Shown here: positions 27,902 to 37,086 of the stretch, piece after piece
Numbering within the stretch: the first letter of the stretch is position 1
Layout: each line of letters starts with the position of its first letter
Assembly (NCBI RefSeq): GCF_004116335.1
Contig: NZ_PDKN01000003.1
Coordinates: forward strand, 186,001-250,000
Source: Candidatus Marinarcus aquaticus
Lineage (GTDB): Bacteria; Campylobacterota; Campylobacteria; Campylobacterales; Arcobacteraceae
DNA length: 64,000 nt
Reading direction: 5' to 3'
Made by a program: the position numbers and the translations under genes
Notes under the pieces: generated by a model
Seen by the model: the letters and a program-made list of their open reading frames with translations, nothing else
What the model was told of the DNA's origin: nothing
The model's database searches: none

Positions 27902-28052
27902 CTTCCATCCTTTTATCTGTTAAAAAAACTGTTAAGCGACTCACAACTGATTGATTTAAATTGCGTAATATCAGTTTAAAGTTTACTCTTTTTTTTTAAA
28001 TCTACAAGACTATTTTCAATTAATTCATTTTTTTTACAAAAAATTTACATCC

Positions 28053-28265
28053 TTATGTTTTTTTATCATGCAGTAAGTTCAGTGGGATTTTTACTTCCAA
28101 TGTTAGTTTCATTGGAGATCCGTTTTTTTCAAGACCACGAATAGCGAGCTGCACACCTTGGTTGCTGGCTGAAGAATGTTGTTGCGCATTTGTACGAGCG
28201 GTAGGGTCGTATGAAAAGTCATACGGACAGTAAAAAGGGCTGTTTCCAATTTCCATAATATACAT
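28053..28265 (-). CDS. Hypothetical small protein
   Basis: The frame encodes up to 70 residues (MYIMEIGNSPFYCPYDFSYD..., ending LNLLHDKKT). The residue mix is protein-like, with a plausible amphipathic C-terminal strand (MKLTLEVKIPLNLL). No ribosome site is clear; the second Met (28256) is an alternative start. No family recognised. It may be independent of the HEPN-like gene that ends 41 bp away on its upstream side. Confidence 0.35.
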   Translation of the reverse strand: MYIMEIGNSPFYCPYDFSYDPTARTNAQQHSSASNQGVQLAIRGLEKNGSPMKLTLEVKIPLNLLHDKKT

Positions 28266-28305
28266 TGTATATCAGGGAAAATTAAAAATAAAGAAAGTTT
28301 AAAAA

Positions 28306-29214
28306 TTAGTTTTTTATCTTCTTATTAGATATAGTATTTTCATAACCCTTTATAAATGCATCTCTTTGCATACAATCACCCATAATACAAAGTTGAATAG
28401 CGGAATAAAGAGACCACCCTGCAGATTCTATTTCCTTATCTGATTTTACTTTCCCTTCTTTGAACATTTCACATCTCACTGAAAATAGACGTTTAACTTC
28501 TTCATTTATAATATCTGATTTTATTTCATTTTTAAAATATTTCTCACGTTTTTTCCCATTATTTTCATTTTTATAAAATACGTTTATTATTACTTCAAAA
28601 GCTATCCACAATAGAATAAAACGTTCTCTTGGGAATGTTTGAGTAAATGCACTTTCTAATAAAACATTAGCTTCTTCTGGAATTTTCAATACTTTTAAAC
28701 CTTCAATATCTGGATTGTTGAACATATTTAGTTCTTGAATATCAAAACTAGAGGAAAAAGCTTTATCTGAATGCATGATTGGTTCGTTATTATCAGTTGA
28801 GTAATGTCTTATAAAAAGTAATTTTCTTGCAATAGTAACGCCAAATACCAACCTAAGCGTATTTACAACATTTAATGTTTGTATCTCATTTTCTTTTTCT
28901 TCCTCTTCACTCTTATAACAAAAAGTAAGCTTTATATTATTGCTATTTGCAGGAATAAAACATTCTCTTAATGTACTTATACATTGTCCAGATGTTTCAT
29001 AATAGTTTGTCCATTTTAAATTTGGTGTTTCATTTTTTGATGGTATTACTATTGATATATCTACATTTTTAATATCATTTTCTTTAAAAAAACGTCGAAT
29101 TCTTACTAAGTGTACTTGTTGTAATACTGATGTCCATATTGTTTCTCTAAAATGTGTAAAACCTAGTTCTTTCCATTCTCTAATTATTGTTTGTTTAAAC
29201 TTATCACTATACAT
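28306..29214 (-). CDS. AT-rich hypothetical protein with HEPN (Apea)-like C-terminal half
   Basis: The start at 29214 (MYSDKFKQT) is chosen for its AGGAG site; this gives 302 residues. The C-terminal third (ERFILLWIAFEVIIN, then basic KKREKYF, then LFSVRCEMFKEGKV) has the layout of Apea-type HEPN domains: a tryptophan-containing helix, a basic segment, and an Arg-x4-6 motif. The usual catalytic His after the Arg is not seen, so nuclease activity is doubtful. Lysine/isoleucine-rich and more AT-rich than nrdB beside it, which suggests acquisition. It sits alone between terminators. Possibly a defence-related gene. Confidence 0.55.
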   Translation of the reverse strand: MYSDKFKQTIIREWKELGFTHFRETIWTSVLQQVHLVRIRRFFKENDIKNVDISIVIPSKNETPNLKWTNYYETSGQCISTLRECFIPANSNNIKLTFCYKSEEEEKENEIQTLNVVNTLRLVFGVTIARKLLFIRHYSTDNNEPIMHSDKAFSSSFDIQELNMFNNPDIEGLKVLKIPEEANVLLESAFTQTFPRERFILLWIAFEVIINVFYKNENNGKKREKYFKNEIKSDIINEEVKRLFSVRCEMFKEGKVKSDKEIESAGWSLYSAIQLCIMGDCMQRDAFIKGYENTISNKKIKN

Positions 29215-29275
29215 AGATACTCCTAAAAGAGATTTAATGCAGTCTATTTTTGTTAAGGTCAAGGCGGTGTGAGAA

Positions 29276-29314
29276 TTTATTGAGGAGCTTACTTGAAGTA
29301 AGTGACTCAATAAA
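29276..29314. repeat. Nested inverted repeat between nrdB and the HEPN-like gene
   Basis: TTTATTGAG (29276-29284) pairs with CTCAATAAA (29306-29314) around an inner CTTAC/GTAAG stem. It probably adds to termination after nrdB. Confidence 0.5.
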
Positions 29315-29340
29315 TTTAAAATGCCAACGCTGAGATTGGC

Positions 29341-29368
29341 AAAAAGAGAGTGTAGAAAATCTCTTTTT
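29341..29368 (-). terminator. Terminator of nrdB
   Basis: A 9-bp stem AAAAAGAGA/TCTCTTTTT overlaps the nrdB stop. A further TGCCAA/TTGGCA hairpin (29322-29341) follows directly. Confidence 0.7.
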
Positions 29369-30386
29369 AGAAGTCGTCGAAGTCGATTGAACCCTTAGAG
29401 TAGTTGACGACGTTCCCCTCAAAGAAATTCGTTCTCTGGTCATTAAAACTTGCATACCCATCAACCCAAGGAATAGGGTGTTTCACTCCATAAATTGGCT
29501 CATACCCCACAGCTTCTAATCGTCGGTCTGCTAGGTACTCAATATATTGTCGAATGATAGCATCGGTGAACCCTAGGATTTGCCCTTGTGTGATGTATGC
29601 ACCCCAAGAGGCCTCTAAGTCAACCGCTTTTCTCATCATCCCAATAACGGTCTCTTTTAACTCAGGTGTGAACAACTCTGGTCGCTCTTTTCGTGTAGAG
29701 TTAATCATGTTTTGAAACAATAAAAGGTGTGTTACTTCATCTCGTTGGATAAATCGAATCATTTGAGACGTACCCAACATTTTGCCTGATTTTCCTAACG
29801 CATACATCGCTGCAAAGCCAGCGTAGAAGTATAATCCTTCTAAGATTTGGTTGGCAAACATCGCTAACACGACTTTTCTGTCATCCACATTTCCTGCTAG
29901 ATTTCTATACACCTCAGCAATGTAGTTGTTTTTTTCTCGCAGTTTTACATCGCTTTTCCATTTATCATAAATTTCATCGGTATTATCTGAAATAGACTCC
30001 ACCATAACGGCATACGACTTAGAGTGGTTTGCTTCTTCATACGATTGTCGAGAAAGGCACGCATTGACTTCAGGAGCAGTGATGTAAGGATTGATATTGT
30101 CCATTAAGTTGTTGGTTTGGAGTGAATCCATAAAAATCAACTGGCTTAATACCAAGTCATACATTCGTTTTTCTGCAGGCGTAAGATATTTGTAATCTTT
30201 TGCATCCCCTGTCATTTGAACCTCTTTAGGGAACCATGTATTGGCTTCCATTGTATCCCATAACTTTAACGCCCACTCATATTTAAGTCGCGTAAAGTTA
30301 ATCATACCATCTGGGTTTCCTCCAAAGATTCTTCTTTGGTTTAAGTTCTCTTTTGAATCGGGGTTATATATCGTTTTTCTATCCAT
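29367..30386 (-). CDS. nrdB: Ribonucleotide-diphosphate reductase, beta subunit
   Basis: The 339-residue class I beta subunit has the iron-ligand helices ([48 protein letters not shown]) and an acidic C-terminal peptide (SIDFDDF) that docks to NrdA. It generates the radical used by NrdA to make deoxyribonucleotides. It lies 41 bp downstream of nrdA. Confidence 0.96.
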   Translation of the reverse strand: MDRKTIYNPDSKENLNQRRIFGGNPDGMINFTRLKYEWALKLWDTMEANTWFPKEVQMTGDAKDYKYLTPAEKRMYDLVLSQLIFMDSLQTNNLMDNINPYITAPEVNACLSRQSYEEANHSKSYAVMVESISDNTDEIYDKWKSDVKLREKNNYIAEVYRNLAGNVDDRKVVLAMFANQILEGLYFYAGFAAMYALGKSGKMLGTSQMIRFIQRDEVTHLLLFQNMINSTRKERPELFTPELKETVIGMMRKAVDLEASWGAYITQGQILGFTDAIIRQYIEYLADRRLEAVGYEPIYGVKHPIPWVDGYASFNDQRTNFFEGNVVNYSKGSIDFDDF

Positions 30387-30427
30387 GTGTCTCTATCCTA
30401 ATATTCTATTATTTTAAATGCTCTTTC

Positions 30428-32812
30428 TTATTGACAACCTGCACACTCTAAACTTCTGTCTTCTACGTCATTGGCAGCTTCTGGAGATTGACTTCGTAGG
30501 TAATAGGTCGATTTTAACCCAAGTTTCCATGCTAATGTATAGATTTCATGTAAGTATCGACCACTTGCTTTGTCCAAACTCATAAAGATATTGGTACTTT
30601 GCCCTTGGTCAATCCATTTTTGTCTAACTGCGGCTGCTTTGATGATATCGAGTTGATCCACTTCATACGCAGGTGTGTATGATGCCCACGTATCAGGGCT
30701 AAGGTTAGGGACAACCACAGGAATGAGTCCTGAGAGGTTCTCCTCAAACCATTTTCTTTTATACACAGGCTCAATGGCTTGTGTTGTTCCTACTAAAATA
30801 GAGATTGAACTCGTTGGGGCAATCGCCATTAAGTATCCATTTCTCATACCATCTTTTTGAACTTTTGCTCGTAACTCATCCCAATTATAGCCTGAATCAA
30901 ACAGGTCTTTATCTACAATCGCGTTGGCAGCTTGTGGTGCATGGTCGTGTGGCATAATTCCTTTAGACCAGTTTGAACCATCAAATGTAGGGTATTTCCC
31001 TTTTTCAAGTGCTAAGTTTGAGCTTGATTCAATGGCGTTATACGAAACCGCTTCCATGATGGCATCAATCTTTTTAAGGTGGTCATTGCTTCCCCAAACC
31101 AGTTGGTGTTCTGCCACCATTTGTGACTCACCCATAACACCAAGACCAATCGCTCGTGTTTTTAAATTGGTTGCTTTTACTTTTCGTAAAGGATAGAAGT
31201 TTAAGTCAATGACGTTGTCCAACATTCGAATGGCAGTAGGTACCACTCTTCGGATGTCTTCATCGGTGTTGATTTTACTTAAGTTAATGGAGGCCAAGTT
31301 ACACACAGCCGTGTCGCCATCGGTTCGCTCTTTTTCTACGATAAAAATTTGTTTACCACCAATAGAGTCAAGTGCGGTTACTTTGTTTGCTTTTTTAGTA
31401 ATCCCCGAGTCTACTGTAATCATCTCGTGTTCATCATACGTTGCGATGCTTCCATCTTCAAATTCAAACTGTATTTTGTAGTAGTTTGGATTGGTGTTTT
31501 GGAAAATCTCTGTACACAGGTTTGAACTTCGGATGTGTCCTGAGTGTGCATTTGGGTTCGCTCGGTTGGCGTTATCTTTAAAGCATAAAAATGGGCTTCC
31601 CACTTCAAAATATGAGGTTAAGATTTTTTTCCATAAATCTTTGGCTTTGATGCGCTCTTTGGTGATGTTTTCATCTTGTTCATACTCTAAGAATCGTTTT
31701 TCAAACGCTTCTCCGTGAAGTTCTGACAAGTCTCTTACTTCGTATGGGTCAAAAAGTGTCCAAATACCATCTTCCATGACTCGTTGCATGAAAATATCAG
31801 GAATCCACAATGCAGGGAACAAGTCGTGCGCTCTTCGTCGCTCTTCCCCTGAGTTTTTCTTCAAGTCAACAAAGTCAACCACGTCCATGTGCCAAGGCTC
31901 TAAATAGACAGCAATGGCCCCTTTTCGTGTCCCCAATTGGTCAACAGCAATGGCGATATCGTTGGTGATTTTAAGAAATGGTACCGTACCACCCGCTGCA
32001 CTTTTATGGTCATCAATCACCCCACCAAGGCTTCTGATTTGGTTCCAGTCCCAACCAATACCACCACCATATTTAGACAACAGTGCCATCTCTTTATACC
32101 CATCAAAGATACCTTCGATGTTATCAGGAGAACTACCAATATAACAAGAACTTAACTGGTGTCGGTTGGTTCGTGCATTTGAAAGCGTTGGTGTAGCTAA
32201 CATCACCTCAAACTTCGATACCACGTCGTAGAACTCTTTGGCTCGCATCTGTTTGTTCTTTTCATTTTGTGCTAAGAACATTGCAATACCCATAAACATA
32301 TGTTGTGGCAGCTCAATGGGTTGTGCTTTTTTATCTTTGATTAAATATCGATCGTAAAGTGTTTTAATTCCCAAATAGTTAAACTGAAAGTCTCGTGTTG
32401 GGTCAATGTGGTTATTTAAATCTTCTAAATCATACCCTTGTTCCAATCCTGGAATCATTCGTCCTGCATCTTGTGCCGTTTGAATATACTCTTTTAAGTG
32501 GCAATAGGCTTCACCTTTAATACCACCCGTGCATCGTCCTACTTTGTGGTATAAGTCAAACACAAAGAGTCGTGCTGCTACAAATGTCCAGTTAGGAACA
32601 TCTATATCAATTTTTTCAACTGCTGTTTTAATTAACGCATCTTGAATATCCGCACTGCTCATTCCATCAATGAATTTGATTTGTGCATCCAGTTCGAGTT
32701 CACTTTGAGATACTCCGTCTAAATCCATCGTTGCAGCGACTGTCATCTTTTGGATTTTGGTAATATCTAAAACCTCTTTTCGTCCGTTTCGTTTTTGAAT
32801 CATAATTGCCAT
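30428..32812 (-). CDS. nrdA: Ribonucleoside-diphosphate reductase, alpha subunit
   Basis: The 794-residue catalytic subunit has an N-terminal ATP-cone (QKRNGRKEVLDITKIQKM), LSSCYIGSSPDNIEGI, the active-site Cys loop region NLCTEIFQNT, PTSSISILVGTTQAIEP, and a C-terminal CAGC redox pair (ECAGCQ) that is recharged by thioredoxin. It reduces ribonucleotides to deoxyribonucleotides. Co-directional with purB upstream and nrdB downstream. Confidence 0.97.
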   Translation of the reverse strand: MAIMIQKRNGRKEVLDITKIQKMTVAATMDLDGVSQSELELDAQIKFIDGMSSADIQDALIKTAVEKIDIDVPNWTFVAARLFVFDLYHKVGRCTGGIKGEAYCHLKEYIQTAQDAGRMIPGLEQGYDLEDLNNHIDPTRDFQFNYLGIKTLYDRYLIKDKKAQPIELPQHMFMGIAMFLAQNEKNKQMRAKEFYDVVSKFEVMLATPTLSNARTNRHQLSSCYIGSSPDNIEGIFDGYKEMALLSKYGGGIGWDWNQIRSLGGVIDDHKSAAGGTVPFLKITNDIAIAVDQLGTRKGAIAVYLEPWHMDVVDFVDLKKNSGEERRRAHDLFPALWIPDIFMQRVMEDGIWTLFDPYEVRDLSELHGEAFEKRFLEYEQDENITKERIKAKDLWKKILTSYFEVGSPFLCFKDNANRANPNAHSGHIRSSNLCTEIFQNTNPNYYKIQFEFEDGSIATYDEHEMITVDSGITKKANKVTALDSIGGKQIFIVEKERTDGDTAVCNLASINLSKINTDEDIRRVVPTAIRMLDNVIDLNFYPLRKVKATNLKTRAIGLGVMGESQMVAEHQLVWGSNDHLKKIDAIMEAVSYNAIESSSNLALEKGKYPTFDGSNWSKGIMPHDHAPQAANAIVDKDLFDSGYNWDELRAKVQKDGMRNGYLMAIAPTSSISILVGTTQAIEPVYKRKWFEENLSGLIPVVVPNLSPDTWASYTPAYEVDQLDIIKAAAVRQKWIDQGQSTNIFMSLDKASGRYLHEIYTLAWKLGLKSTYYLRSQSPEAANDVEDRSLECAGCQ

Positions 32813-32855
32813 GTTCTTATACCCACTTTACAATATTTTATTATCTATTTATTAT

Positions 32856-34184
32856 TTATTTAAAAACTCTATTGAAAATTGCGTCTACATTTTTTGTATA
32901 GTATTCGTAGTTAAAGCACTCTCGGATTTGCTCCTCAGAGAGTTTACTTCGTAACTCATCATCACCTAATAGGTATTGTAAATATAAAGACTCACCTTTT
33001 TCGTTTGTGGTTGGTTTACCTTGTTGTAAGCCTTCCCAAACTTTCATTGCGTTTCTTTGAACAATTTTGTACGCATCTTCTCGACTTACACCCGCTTTTG
33101 GAAGTTCCAATAATACTCGTTGTGAAAATACCAATCCTCCTGTTAAGTTCAGATTTTTCATCATGTTCTCTGGCATAACTGTCAGGTTTGCTATCACGTT
33201 GTTCATTCTGTGAAGCATGAAATCCGTAGTAATAAATGCATCAGGAAGCCAAAATCTCTCAGTAGAACTATGTGAGATGTCTCTTTCATGCCACAGTGCC
33301 ACATTTTCCATTGCTGGAGTTGCATACGCTCGGATCATTCGTGCCAGACCCGTGATATTTTCTGTAAGAATAGGATTTCGTTTGTGAGGCATTGCAGAAG
33401 AACCTTTTTGCCCTTTTGCAAAATACTCTTCTGCTTCGTATACTTCCGTTCTTTGAAGGTGTCTTACTTGTACCGCAAACTTCTCAACAGAAGAAGCAAG
33501 CAGCGCCAAAGCTGTAGCTAACCTTGCATATCGGTCTCTGTGCACGACTTGGTTTGAACACGGCTCTGGTTTCAGTCCCAATTCTGCCATGGCGTACTCT
33601 TCAAGCTCTAAAGGTGCATGTGCAAAGTTCCCCATTGCTCCTGAGATTTGTCCCACGCAAATAACATCCATGGTCTCTTCAAGGTTTTTAAGGTGTCGTG
33701 CTACTTCGTCATACCATACTGCAAGTGTCAGACCAAATGTGATAGGCTCCCCGTGAATACCGTGGCTTCGTCCCACCATCAAAGTCAATTTGTGCTCTTG
33801 TGCTCTTTTTTTGATTGATTCCATTAACATCTTAACATCATCAATGATAATCTCCAAAGAGTCTCTCATTTGAAGTGCAACGCCTGTGTCAACTGCATCT
33901 GAAGAGGTCATTCCGTAGTGGAACCATCGTGATTCATCACCTAAACTCTCACTTACACTTGTGTTAAATGCGATTAAGTCATGCTTCGTAACCGCTTCAA
34001 TCTCTTCAATTCTTTCGACTGAGAACGTTGCATTTTTAACGATCTTTTCACAATCATCATCGGGAATCAATCCCAGTTTATTCCAAGCTTTAACTGCTGC
34101 TTTTTCTACCTCAAGCCATGCTGCATAACGTGCATGTTGAGTCCATTTTGAGCTCATCTCTTCTCTTGCGTACCGTTCTACCAT
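32856..34184 (-). CDS. purB: Adenylosuccinate lyase
   Basis: The 442-residue fumarase-superfamily enzyme has TSSDAVDTGVALQMR, GRSHGIHGEPITFG and the signature KGSSAMPHKRNPILTENI, with the mobile catalytic Ser in GSSAMPHKRNP. It acts twice in purine synthesis, on SAICAR and adenylosuccinate. First gene of a purB-nrdA-nrdB run. Confidence 0.97.
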   Translation of the reverse strand: MVERYAREEMSSKWTQHARYAAWLEVEKAAVKAWNKLGLIPDDDCEKIVKNATFSVERIEEIEAVTKHDLIAFNTSVSESLGDESRWFHYGMTSSDAVDTGVALQMRDSLEIIIDDVKMLMESIKKRAQEHKLTLMVGRSHGIHGEPITFGLTLAVWYDEVARHLKNLEETMDVICVGQISGAMGNFAHAPLELEEYAMAELGLKPEPCSNQVVHRDRYARLATALALLASSVEKFAVQVRHLQRTEVYEAEEYFAKGQKGSSAMPHKRNPILTENITGLARMIRAYATPAMENVALWHERDISHSSTERFWLPDAFITTDFMLHRMNNVIANLTVMPENMMKNLNLTGGLVFSQRVLLELPKAGVSREDAYKIVQRNAMKVWEGLQQGKPTTNEKGESLYLQYLLGDDELRSKLSEEQIRECFNYEYYTKNVDAIFNRVFK

Positions 34185-34309
34185 CTATCTCGTCCCTTAT
34201 CCCATTTTTATCGATATTTTTAATATTTTTTAGTATGATATGGTAACTTAATTAGCCAAAGATTTTGTTTAACTTTTGGCCAAATTTGAAATAAATTTAG
34301 GAAATACTA

Positions 34310-35209
34310 TTGCCCTTTGTTTTAAAAAAGTATGCAACACAAAAAGATAAAAAAATTCAAATATTTTTAATGCAAAACCTCGATCTAGAGCCCAAAACAG
34401 CGCAAAGGTTAATCAATCGAGGTCGAATATTTAAAGAGGACATGAACTCTTATATGATGTCTGAAATTATCACCGAAGAGCACCTATATGTCGCCGAGTT
34501 TGAGGGGCATACACAAGGGCTTAAACCCCTGCTTACTTTTGAAGAGTTTGCCCTGTTTGATAAACCCACCAATTTAATGGTTCACCCCATTTCAAAAAAG
34601 ACACCTTATTCACTTTTAGATGAAGTGAGGTTCCATTTTGGACAAAAAGCCAACTTGATTCATCGTATTGATGCAGAGACTTCTGGGCTTGTTTTAGTAG
34701 GACGAAATTTAAAAAGTGTCAAAACACTTAAAACGATGTTTGAAGAAAAAAAATACAACAAATCCTATTTGGCCATTGTCCAAGGAGAAATCACGCAAGA
34801 GCTTCATATTGATTCTTCTTTAGAGCGTGAAGGTAAACGAATTGGGGTGCGTATGAAAGCAGGTGAAGAGGGCAAAGAGTCTTTAACCATCATCAAACCC
34901 ATACAATATAATAAAGAGAAAAATCTTACGTTAGTAGAAGCCATACCCATAACAGGTCGACAACATCAAATCAGAGTGCATCTGTACTCTGTGGGGCATC
35001 GTATTTTGGGAGATCCTATTTATGGGGTGGAAGATGAGTATGCCGAAGGGTATTTGAATAAAACGCTTTCAGAAGAAAAACGCCAAGAAGTGACTAAGAG
35101 TCACCGTCTGTGGCTGCATGCAAACTACTTAGAGTTCACTTATAAAGGGGCAGTGTATAAAATATACTCTAAAAATGATGACATACTTCACCATTTCAAG
35201 ACAAAATAG
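34310..35209 (+). CDS. RluA-family RNA pseudouridine synthase
   Basis: An S4-like N-terminal segment (EPKTAQRLINRGRIF) precedes the catalytic domain with HRIDAETSGLVLVGRN (catalytic Asp) and ITGRQHQIRVHLYSVGHRILGDPIYG. It isomerises uridines in rRNA or tRNA; the target cannot be told. The TTG start at 34310 has TAGGAAA upstream. Its stop codon is the first base triplet of the 13-bp inverted repeat of the toxin-like unit downstream. Confidence 0.88.
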   Translation: MPFVLKKYATQKDKKIQIFLMQNLDLEPKTAQRLINRGRIFKEDMNSYMMSEIITEEHLYVAEFEGHTQGLKPLLTFEEFALFDKPTNLMVHPISKKTPYSLLDEVRFHFGQKANLIHRIDAETSGLVLVGRNLKSVKTLKTMFEEKKYNKSYLAIVQGEITQELHIDSSLEREGKRIGVRMKAGEEGKESLTIIKPIQYNKEKNLTLVEAIPITGRQHQIRVHLYSVGHRILGDPIYGVEDEYAEGYLNKTLSEEKRQEVTKSHRLWLHANYLEFTYKGAVYKIYSKNDDILHHFKTK

Positions 35210-35433
35210 ACCCTCCTTGTCTTTGATTAATAAAAACTAAACTCTGATACGCGACGTCGCTGACGTCGCACTGCATTGAACTTTTCATATATTTACCTTA
35301 AAACTAATATAATTGAGCCAGCAATAATCGCTAACTCTAATAATGCGATTGTTATAAATTCGCTTTTTGATTCACTAAATCTTTTTTTAATTGTATTCAT
35401 TTTAACTCCTTAAAATTATTAAGGAGGGTCTAT
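35206..35433 (-). promoter_or_regulatory. Toxin-mRNA-like unit: end-to-end pairing, masked ribosome site, antisense promoter
   Basis: On the minus strand, ATAGACCCTCCTT at the 5' end (35421-35433) is the exact complement of the 3' segment at 35206-35218. The ribosome site AAGGAG is held in an 8-bp hairpin (35406-35426, CTCCTTAA-N5-TTAAGGAG). A GC-rich 8-bp stem-loop lies after the ORF (35251-35269, GCGACGTC-GCT-GACGTCGC). TATTATATA lies just upstream of the 5' repeat. A perfect TATAAT (35308-35313) on the plus strand could start an antisense RNA across the 5' half of the ORF and its ribosome site. Function inferred. Confidence 0.5.
35293..35400 (-). CDS. 35-residue hydrophobic membrane peptide, possible type I toxin
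   Basis: The frame reads MNTIKKRFSESKSEFITIAL... and ends IILVLR: a basic N-terminus then one membrane helix (about 15-34). AAGGAG lies 5-6 bp before the ATG but is locked in a hairpin. Length and layout match small membrane toxins such as TisB or the Helicobacter AapA peptides, though there is no sequence match I can name. It stands alone between rluA and nifQ. A harmless small membrane protein is the alternative. Confidence 0.55.
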   Translation of the reverse strand: MNTIKKRFSESKSEFITIALLELAIIAGSIILVLR

Positions 35434-35506
35434 AGTGTAGGTATATAATAATAAAAACGCCTTAAATAAAAAAGGTCTTTATAAAAGAGTTGATTTTTTT
35501 AAGTTT

Positions 35507-35827
35507 TTATGAAGCCAAAGTACAGTGAAAACAGTTGCTGATATCACCACAGGTGGCACAGGCAGGTGCTGTTTTTCCAATGCAGTCGTACAAATATTTC
35601 TTCCAACGTACATCATCGGGTTTGATATTGGCCAAACTCGTAAAGTGTTGTTTCATGAATTGACCCATGTATTCACGACTCTCAAAGCCTAAATCAGAGT
35701 AGAGGTGTCCCATCTCTAAAGAGGTTTTTGCAATCAAAGGTGCCAACTCATTTTTGGCGTAGTCATCATTGGCATGTTGTTGCAACAGCTCCAATACATC
35801 TTTTTCCATCAACGCTAAATCTCTCAT
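35507..35827 (-). CDS. nifQ: NifQ-like molybdenum-donor protein, short form
   Basis: The C-terminal part (RWKKYLYDCIGKTAPACATC, then GDISNCF) matches the NifQ Cys motif: C-x7-C-x2-C-x5-C here against C-x4-C-x2-C-x5-C in the classic form. NifQ carries an Mo-Fe-S cluster and gives molybdenum to the NifE/NifN scaffold. At 106 residues it lacks much of the N-terminal half of the usual 170-190. Last gene of the nifV operon, 11 bp from the LRR gene. Confidence 0.75.
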   Translation of the reverse strand: MRDLALMEKDVLELLQQHANDDYAKNELAPLIAKTSLEMGHLYSDLGFESREYMGQFMKQHFTSLANIKPDDVRWKKYLYDCIGKTAPACATCGDISNCFHCTLAS

Positions 35828-35838
35828 AAATCACCTCC

Positions 35839-36840
35839 TTAATCAAGATCACAAAACTCTACGTCCAAACACTCTGGCTTTTTTAAACCATTGTTTTGAT
35901 CCATATAGAGATTTTTAAGTTCGCTTAACTCACAAATGGAGTCAGGGAAGCGTTTGATATTGTTGTCTTCAATATCCAACTCGTGCAGATGTTTGAGATT
36001 TCCAATGTTTTCAGGCAGTTTAATCAAACTGTTTGAACTCACACTCAAATAACTTAATTGCTCTAAATTACAAACTTCATCGGGCAAAAACGTCAAAAAG
36101 TTGTTATCCAAAATCAAAATCTTTAAGTCTTCTAACGCACTCACATCAAAATCCAATGAACTCAATGAGTTATCGCTTAAATCAAGTTTCATCAACATAT
36201 CATGGGACTCCAGTGACGGCAGGTCTTTGAGTTCATTTCCCTCTAAAAGTAGCGTCTCCAGCTCTTCAATGTTTGAAATGGACTTGGGCAAACTTTTGAG
36301 GTGGTTAAACGACAGATTCAAATAATACAACGATTTCATGCTTGAAAAGGCATCGGGCAACATCTCAAACTCATTGGTATCCAGTGATAAAAAGAGCAAC
36401 TTTGAGAGGTTCTCTAACTTTGTAGAGAGTTCACTTAAATGATTTGCAGCCATCGTCAAACGGGTCAAGTTTCTTAATTCATAAAACTCTTCAGGCAAAG
36501 AGGTCAACTTATTCACACTCAAATTCAAAATCATCAATTTGGAAAGTTTTCCAATGCTTTTGGGCAACACTTCAATAAGATTGTTTTCACACTGTAAGTT
36601 TCGCAAATGTTTGAGTTTGCCAATACTTTCAGGCAGTTTTGTTAAACGGTTATTTGAAAGTTTCAAGACATGCAAGTTCTCTAAACAGGCAATACTCTCA
36701 GGCAGTTCTGTCAATTTCTTACGCGTTAAATCCAAATGCGTCATAATCTTAACATCATCAGGATGGATTGAGACGGTGTCTTGCAATCCTTGCGATATGA
36801 CCCATTTAGCAAAATGTTCGTACTGTTCTTGCATACTCAT
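35839..36840 (-). CDS. Leucine-rich-repeat protein in the nif cluster
   Basis: About eleven 23-residue LRR units of the LPxxIGxLxxLxxLxLxxNxL type fill residues 45-320, for example LPESIGKLKHLRNLQCENN and LPEEFYELRNLTRLTMAAN. There is no signal peptide or membrane helix, so it is cytosolic. It lies between a BFD-like gene (3 bp away) and nifQ. LRR solenoids bind proteins; a role as adaptor or assembly scaffold for nitrogenase factors is inferred only from position. Confidence 0.85.
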   Translation of the reverse strand: MSMQEQYEHFAKWVISQGLQDTVSIHPDDVKIMTHLDLTRKKLTELPESIACLENLHVLKLSNNRLTKLPESIGKLKHLRNLQCENNLIEVLPKSIGKLSKLMILNLSVNKLTSLPEEFYELRNLTRLTMAANHLSELSTKLENLSKLLFLSLDTNEFEMLPDAFSSMKSLYYLNLSFNHLKSLPKSISNIEELETLLLEGNELKDLPSLESHDMLMKLDLSDNSLSSLDFDVSALEDLKILILDNNFLTFLPDEVCNLEQLSYLSVSSNSLIKLPENIGNLKHLHELDIEDNNIKRFPDSICELSELKNLYMDQNNGLKKPECLDVEFCDLD

Positions 36841-36843
36841 CCT

Positions 36844-37083
36844 TTACCTGTTGTTGGTTTCATCAATTAAAAAAGCAATCTCTTCATAATCAATTGCCCC
36901 AAAGTCCACCATATTATACAGCGCCATCAAAGCACGTCTGCAACAAGTTTTATTACAACCTGTGACCAATTTTTTTGCTTTTTTATATGGAAGAGTGGTA
37001 TTTTGAAATATCTCAATGGCGTCTTGAATACTCTTTTCACCACATTCGCAAATCTGTTTATTTTTTAACTCTTCCATGTACAT
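36844..37083 (-). CDS. Small BFD-like [2Fe-2S]-type protein
   Basis: The 79-residue protein has CECG near the start and TGCNKTCCRRAL about 33 residues later. This spacing matches the BFD-like [2Fe-2S] domain in the middle of NifU (C-x-C ... C-x2-C), though the second pair is C-x3-C-C here. An ATG at 37077 is an alternative start. Fits a cluster carrier or electron donor in the nif operon. Confidence 0.6.
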   Translation of the reverse strand: MYMEELKNKQICECGEKSIQDAIEIFQNTTLPYKKAKKLVTGCNKTCCRRALMALYNMVDFGAIDYEEIAFLIDETNNR

Positions 37084-37086
37084 TCG

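Noticed and set aside
35206-35433. Miniature inverted-repeat transposable element
   Set aside because: The 13-bp repeats have no visible target duplication, and the left one includes the rluA stop; RNA pairing explains them better.
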